In this document: piece after piece, positions 6,397 to 8,105 of the stretch
Numbering within the stretch: the stretch's first letter is position 1
Layout of the letters: each line of letters opens with the position of its first letter
Assembly: GCA_018814635.1 (NCBI GenBank)
Contig: JAHIYV010000113.1
Location: forward strand, 1 to 8,105
From: Patescibacteria group bacterium
GTDB taxonomy: Bacteria > Patescibacteriota > Minisyncoccia > Phycocordibacterales > JAGLOS01
DNA length: 8,105 nucleotides
Direction of reading: 5' to 3'
Program-made: the position numbers and the translations under genes
The notes under the pieces: model-generated
The model's database searches: none
What the model saw: the letters and a program-made list of their open reading frames with translations, nothing else
What the model was told of the DNA's origin: nothing

Positions 6397-7074
6397 TTAT
6401 TTAATAACTACATCCAAAATTATTACCGGCTTAACAGGTCGGTCTTGTTCTCCAGTCTCAACCGCTCCAATCGCATCTACAATCTCCATTCCAGCAATTA
6501 CTTTACCAAACACAGGGTGTTTAGACTCTGGTGGAAATTTATCAAAATCAAGATTCACATTATCTACGAGATTTATAAACCATTGGCTACTCCCAGAATT
6601 TGGACCAGAATTTGCCATTGATATAGTTCCTCTCATATTAGAAAGTCCTGCCACAAATTCGTCCTGAATCTTAACACCAGATCCGCCCGTTCCCCACTTG
6701 GCCACTAAAGCATCATCTTTAGTCCAAGGATCGCCACCTTGTATCATAAAATTTTTAATAACCCGATGAAACTTGGTGTTATCGTAAAAATCTCCGCGCG
6801 CAAGTTCTATAAAATTACCTACTGTAATAGGCGCTTTGTCGCCATGCAACAAAAGTTCAATATCACCTTTATTTGTTTTAATAACAACATTAATAGGCCC
6901 TGTTGCTTTCATAGACTTTGTACCGTCTTCATTCTCATTAAGAACAATATCCCCACGGTCTACCTCTACCGACTTTGATCCATCTAATTTATTTTTTAAT
7001 ATCATAAAACCTAAAATAATTACTACTACAATCACCGCAAGAATAACAATATGTTTTTGATTTAATTTGTTCAT
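6397..7074 (-). CDS. membrane-anchored cyclophilin-type peptidyl-prolyl cis-trans isomerase
   Basis: This enzyme isomerises Xaa-Pro peptide bonds and probably helps fold proteins outside the cytoplasmic membrane. The 225 aa start with MNKLNQKH and one hydrophobic segment (about 9-26), followed by a linker of about 35 residues and a complete cyclophilin domain (about 60-225). Active-site motifs are [15 protein letters not shown] (102-116), with Arg104, Phe109, Met110 and Gln112 matching the classic catalytic set, then [19 protein letters not shown] (149-167) and HPVFGKV (186-192). The segment has no obvious signal peptidase site, so I infer an N-terminal anchor, though a cleaved signal cannot be excluded. 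A TATAAT lies 11 nt before the ATG. The enzyme could assist folding of other exported proteins such as the downstream protease homologue; that link is inference. Confidence 0.93.
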   Translation of the reverse strand: MNKLNQKHIVILAVIVVVIILGFMILKNKLDGSKSVEVDRGDIVLNENEDGTKSMKATGPINVVIKTNKGDIELLLHGDKAPITVGNFIELARGDFYDNTKFHRVIKNFMIQGGDPWTKDDALVAKWGTGGSGVKIQDEFVAGLSNMRGTISMANSGPNSGSSQWFINLVDNVNLDFDKFPPESKHPVFGKVIAGMEIVDAIGAVETGEQDRPVKPVIILDVVIK

Positions 7075-7085
7075 ATTAACGAAAT

Positions 7086-7091
7086 ATTATA
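7086..7091 (-). promoter_or_regulatory. possible -10 box of the cyclophilin gene
   Basis: A perfect TATAAT on the minus strand lies 11 nt before the ATG at 7074, so any transcript from it would have a leader of only about 5 nt. There is no TGN extension and no good -35 (TAATTT at 17 bp). In AT-rich sequence a chance match is possible. It sits in the 37-bp gap after hpf, so the gene may also be reached by read-through. Confidence 0.35.
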
Positions 7092-7111
7092 CTATAAAAT
7101 TAAAATAAAAA

Positions 7112-7489
7112 TTAGTCCCCTTTCTTAAAACCCTTAATTATATTTTTAACAGCATCAGTGCCTCGACGAAATCGTGTTCTTTGTTTGGATTGATATGATG
7201 TTAAAGATTTTTTTAGCTCCTCTTTAGCGTCATTAATCGCTATATAAAGATCTTCTTTCTCAGACGCTACGCGAAGAATTTTTCCTGATATATGTAAATT
7301 TATTTCGGCGCGAAAAATTTTTCCTGAATGATGATGTTTTGTGTTTGTTCCTATTTCAACTTCACATAAGACAGAATCAGCACTAATATCATTTTTAAGT
7401 AATTTATCTAAATGCTTCATTTTTTCCTCCACAAAACTAGATAAAGCATCTGTAAGGTCTATATTGGTGGTCGTTATTTTTATTTTCAT
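7112..7489 (-). CDS. hpf: short ribosome hibernation promoting factor (S30AE/RaiA family)
   Basis: HPF/RaiA proteins bind the 30S decoding region in slow growth and hold ribosomes inactive. The 125-aa product starts directly with the first strand of the S30AE fold, MKIKITTTNIDLTDAL, followed by helix SFVEEKMKHLDKL (18-30), a second strand region VLCEVEIG, the His-rich turn KHHHSGKIFRAEINLHI (51-67), and the second helix DLYIAINDAKEELKKSL (80-96). A basic tail (about 101-125) follows. The dimerisation domain of long HPF is absent. I take the ATG at 7489; a frame reaching 7531 adds 14 residues that do not fit the family. No Shine-Dalgarno is seen, and the upstream 20 bases are almost pure A/T. 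The neighbours are translation or protein-quality genes, which fits but proves nothing. Confidence 0.88.
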   Translation of the reverse strand: MKIKITTTNIDLTDALSSFVEEKMKHLDKLLKNDISADSVLCEVEIGTNTKHHHSGKIFRAEINLHISGKILRVASEKEDLYIAINDAKEELKKSLTSYQSKQRTRFRRGTDAVKNIIKGFKKGD

Positions 7490-7560
7490 AATATAATATA
7501 TTTTTAAACTAACCAATAATACACATACCACAAAGAACTTAATTACCCTAATTTAGATCA

Positions 7561-7630
7561 TATCACAAAGAAAAAAGATTTCAAAAGAAAAAGGAGAATA
7601 ATTTCAAAAGAAGTGAGAAGAGTAAGGAGC
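7561..7630. repeat. purine-rich intergenic tract with a 12-bp direct repeat
   Basis: In the gap between the DUF167 gene and hpf, the + strand is almost all A and G for about 65 bases. The 12-mer ATTTCAAAAGAA occurs at 7578-7589 and 7601-7612. On the minus strand the tract is a C/U-rich 3' region just after the DUF167 stop and could favour transcript release or RNA-binding proteins, but it has no stem for a standard terminator. The + strand holds AGGAG-like runs with no open reading frame after them. Confidence 0.5.
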
Positions 7631-7639
7631 GCGCCAACT

Positions 7640-7873
7640 TTATCTTTCTGGTAGATTATTGATACTCAGAATTTTACTTGGTGAACGATGTCCACTGATA
7701 ATACGAATATCATTGTGTTTAACGCTAAAATACTGAGCGAATAATTTCCTCACCCGCTGATTTGCCAAATTCATTTTAGCAGGTTCTTTAACAGATACTT
7801 CAAACTGCTCGCTAGAAATTTGCGTAAACTTTTCCTTTTTTGAATTTGGTAAAACTTTAACTTTGATATACAT
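7640..7873 (-). CDS. DUF167 / YggU-family (UPF0235) protein
   Basis: The family is widespread, small and of unsettled function. The 77-aa product matches its plan: KVKVLPNSKKEKF (4-16), a strand FEVSVKEPA (24-32), the helix around LANQRVRKLFAQYF (36-49), and the C-terminal RIISGHRSPSKILSI (57-71). The usual P-P-x-x-G-K-A-N turn is changed to PAKMNLAN, keeping A-N but losing the Gly-Lys. The ATG at 7873 follows a leader of about 29 nt from a good leftward promoter and has no Shine-Dalgarno. It is the first gene of the leftward run in this window, facing away from the tRNA-Asn gene. It could be co-transcribed with hpf across the 150-bp gap; no terminator is obvious. Confidence 0.85.
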   Translation of the reverse strand: MYIKVKVLPNSKKEKFTQISSEQFEVSVKEPAKMNLANQRVRKLFAQYFSVKHNDIRIISGHRSPSKILSINNLPER

Positions 7874-7908
7874 AAACTAAATACTTAGAACTTTTTTACT
7901 ACAAGATA

Positions 7909-7937
7909 TTTATACCCGCTTTTTATGCTTAAATCAA
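7909..7937 (-). promoter_or_regulatory. sigma70-type promoter of the DUF167 gene
   Basis: On the minus strand TTGATT (7932-7937) and TATAAA (7909-7914) are separated by exactly 17 bp. Transcription should start near 7902, giving a leader of about 29 nt. This is the best two-box leftward promoter in the window. It lies 9 bp from the -35 of the rightward tRNA promoter, so the two are back-to-back and may compete or be coupled by supercoiling. Confidence 0.6.
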
Positions 7938-7946
7938 ATAAATTTT

Positions 7947-7974
7947 TTGCTTTTTCTTGTAATTTTGATATTAT
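7947..7974 (+). promoter_or_regulatory. promoter of tRNA-Asn
   Basis: On the + strand TTGCTT (7947-7952) and TATTAT (7969-7974) are 16 bp apart; a shifted -10, TATACT (7972-7977), is an alternative with a longer spacer. Transcription would begin near 7981, about 49 nt before the mature tRNA. The 5' leader contains an inverted pair TACAGGA (7983-7989) and TCCTGTA (8011-8017) that may form a stem removed by RNase P processing. Confidence 0.5.
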
Positions 7975-8029
7975 ACTTGCCGTACAGGAACAGAAATCTA
8001 AAAATTGTAATCCTGTAACAATAATTCAT

Positions 8030-8105
8030 TCCGCGGTAGCTCAGTTGGTAGAGCGGTCGGCTGTTAACCGATTGGTCGTAGGTTCGAGTCCTACCCGCGG
8101 AGCCA
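8030..8105 (+). tRNA. tRNA-Asn (anticodon GTT), CCA encoded
   Basis: All parts of the 76-nt cloverleaf are visible: acceptor TCCGCGG (8030-8036) pairs with CCGCGGA (8095-8101), D stem GCTC/GAGC, anticodon stem GTCGG/CCGAT with one G-U pair around loop CTGTTAA, variable loop TGGTC, and T stem GTAGG/CCTAC around TTCGAGT. The anticodon GTT reads AAC and AAU. The discriminator is G, as usual for Asn, and the 3' CCA is encoded, ending at the last base of the window. It is the only + strand gene here. It would be a substrate for t6A37 modification started by TsaC, encoded in the same window. Confidence 0.97.

Noticed and set aside
6338..6667. Open frame on the + strand over the cyclophilin gene
   Set aside because: It is antisense to a clear cyclophilin and shows no family motif. 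The same applies to + strand frames at 1669-1932, 3400-3615, 4228-4431, 4497-4703, 5328-5774 and 6739-7060.
7490..7531. Upstream ATG for hpf adding 14 residues
   Set aside because: The S30AE fold starts exactly at the internal MKIKITTTN. The extra residues do not resemble the family, and the bases are the usual AT-rich leader.
257..7873. Alternative genetic code (UGA as Gly, as in some Patescibacteria)
   Set aside because: All nine genes read through at full length under the standard code, with TAA or TAG stops and no in-frame TGA.

Overview
The window is AT-rich and compact, and almost every gene runs leftward (minus strand). It looks like a chromosomal piece of a small-genome bacterium, most likely a member of the Candidate Phyla Radiation (Patescibacteria, Parcubacteria-like). 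Four things point that way. None of the nine protein genes has a recognisable Shine-Dalgarno sequence. A small GH57 amylase is paired with a starch-synthase-like glycosyltransferase. A two-pass membrane protease carries a short C-terminal helical module with a 'GW' motif of a type I associate with Patescibacteria membrane proteins. All stops are TAA or TAG, with no sign of UGA recoding. The lineage is inferred from sequence style and has not been tested against a database.

Layout from right to left. A tRNA-Asn(GTT) with encoded CCA sits at the right edge on the + strand, with a promoter back-to-back with a good leftward promoter for a DUF167/YggU protein. A purine-rich gap follows, then a short ribosome hibernation factor (hpf), a membrane-anchored cyclophilin-type peptidyl-prolyl isomerase, and ribosomal protein bL33 (rpmG). 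Next is a probable three-gene operon: a membrane-bound trypsin-like protease homologue, UMP kinase (pyrH) and threonylcarbamoyl-AMP synthase (tsaC). The first two are 5 nt apart and pyrH/tsaC overlap by one base. A second operon, started by an extended -10 promoter, holds a GT-B glycosyltransferase and a GH57 glycoside hydrolase and is probably for alpha-glucan metabolism. The leftmost 256 bases hold no gene but are rich in repeats and a perfect palindrome.

The genes are mostly housekeeping: translation (tRNA-Asn, bL33, HPF, and TsaC for t6A tRNA modification), nucleotide metabolism (PyrH), envelope protein handling (cyclophilin, protease) and carbohydrate metabolism (GT/GH57).

The most unusual signal is a small palindromic dispersed repeat. 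One copy lies in the left intergenic region beside a shortened inverted copy of itself. Another copy, 41/43 identical, sits inside the protease gene. There it is flanked by a 5-bp direct repeat and adds exactly 16 in-frame codons, splitting what otherwise reads as a clean signal peptide. The same protease also has Asn where the catalytic-triad Asp is expected. Together these suggest a mobile miniature element that can insert in frame into protein genes, comparable to the Rickettsia palindromic elements.
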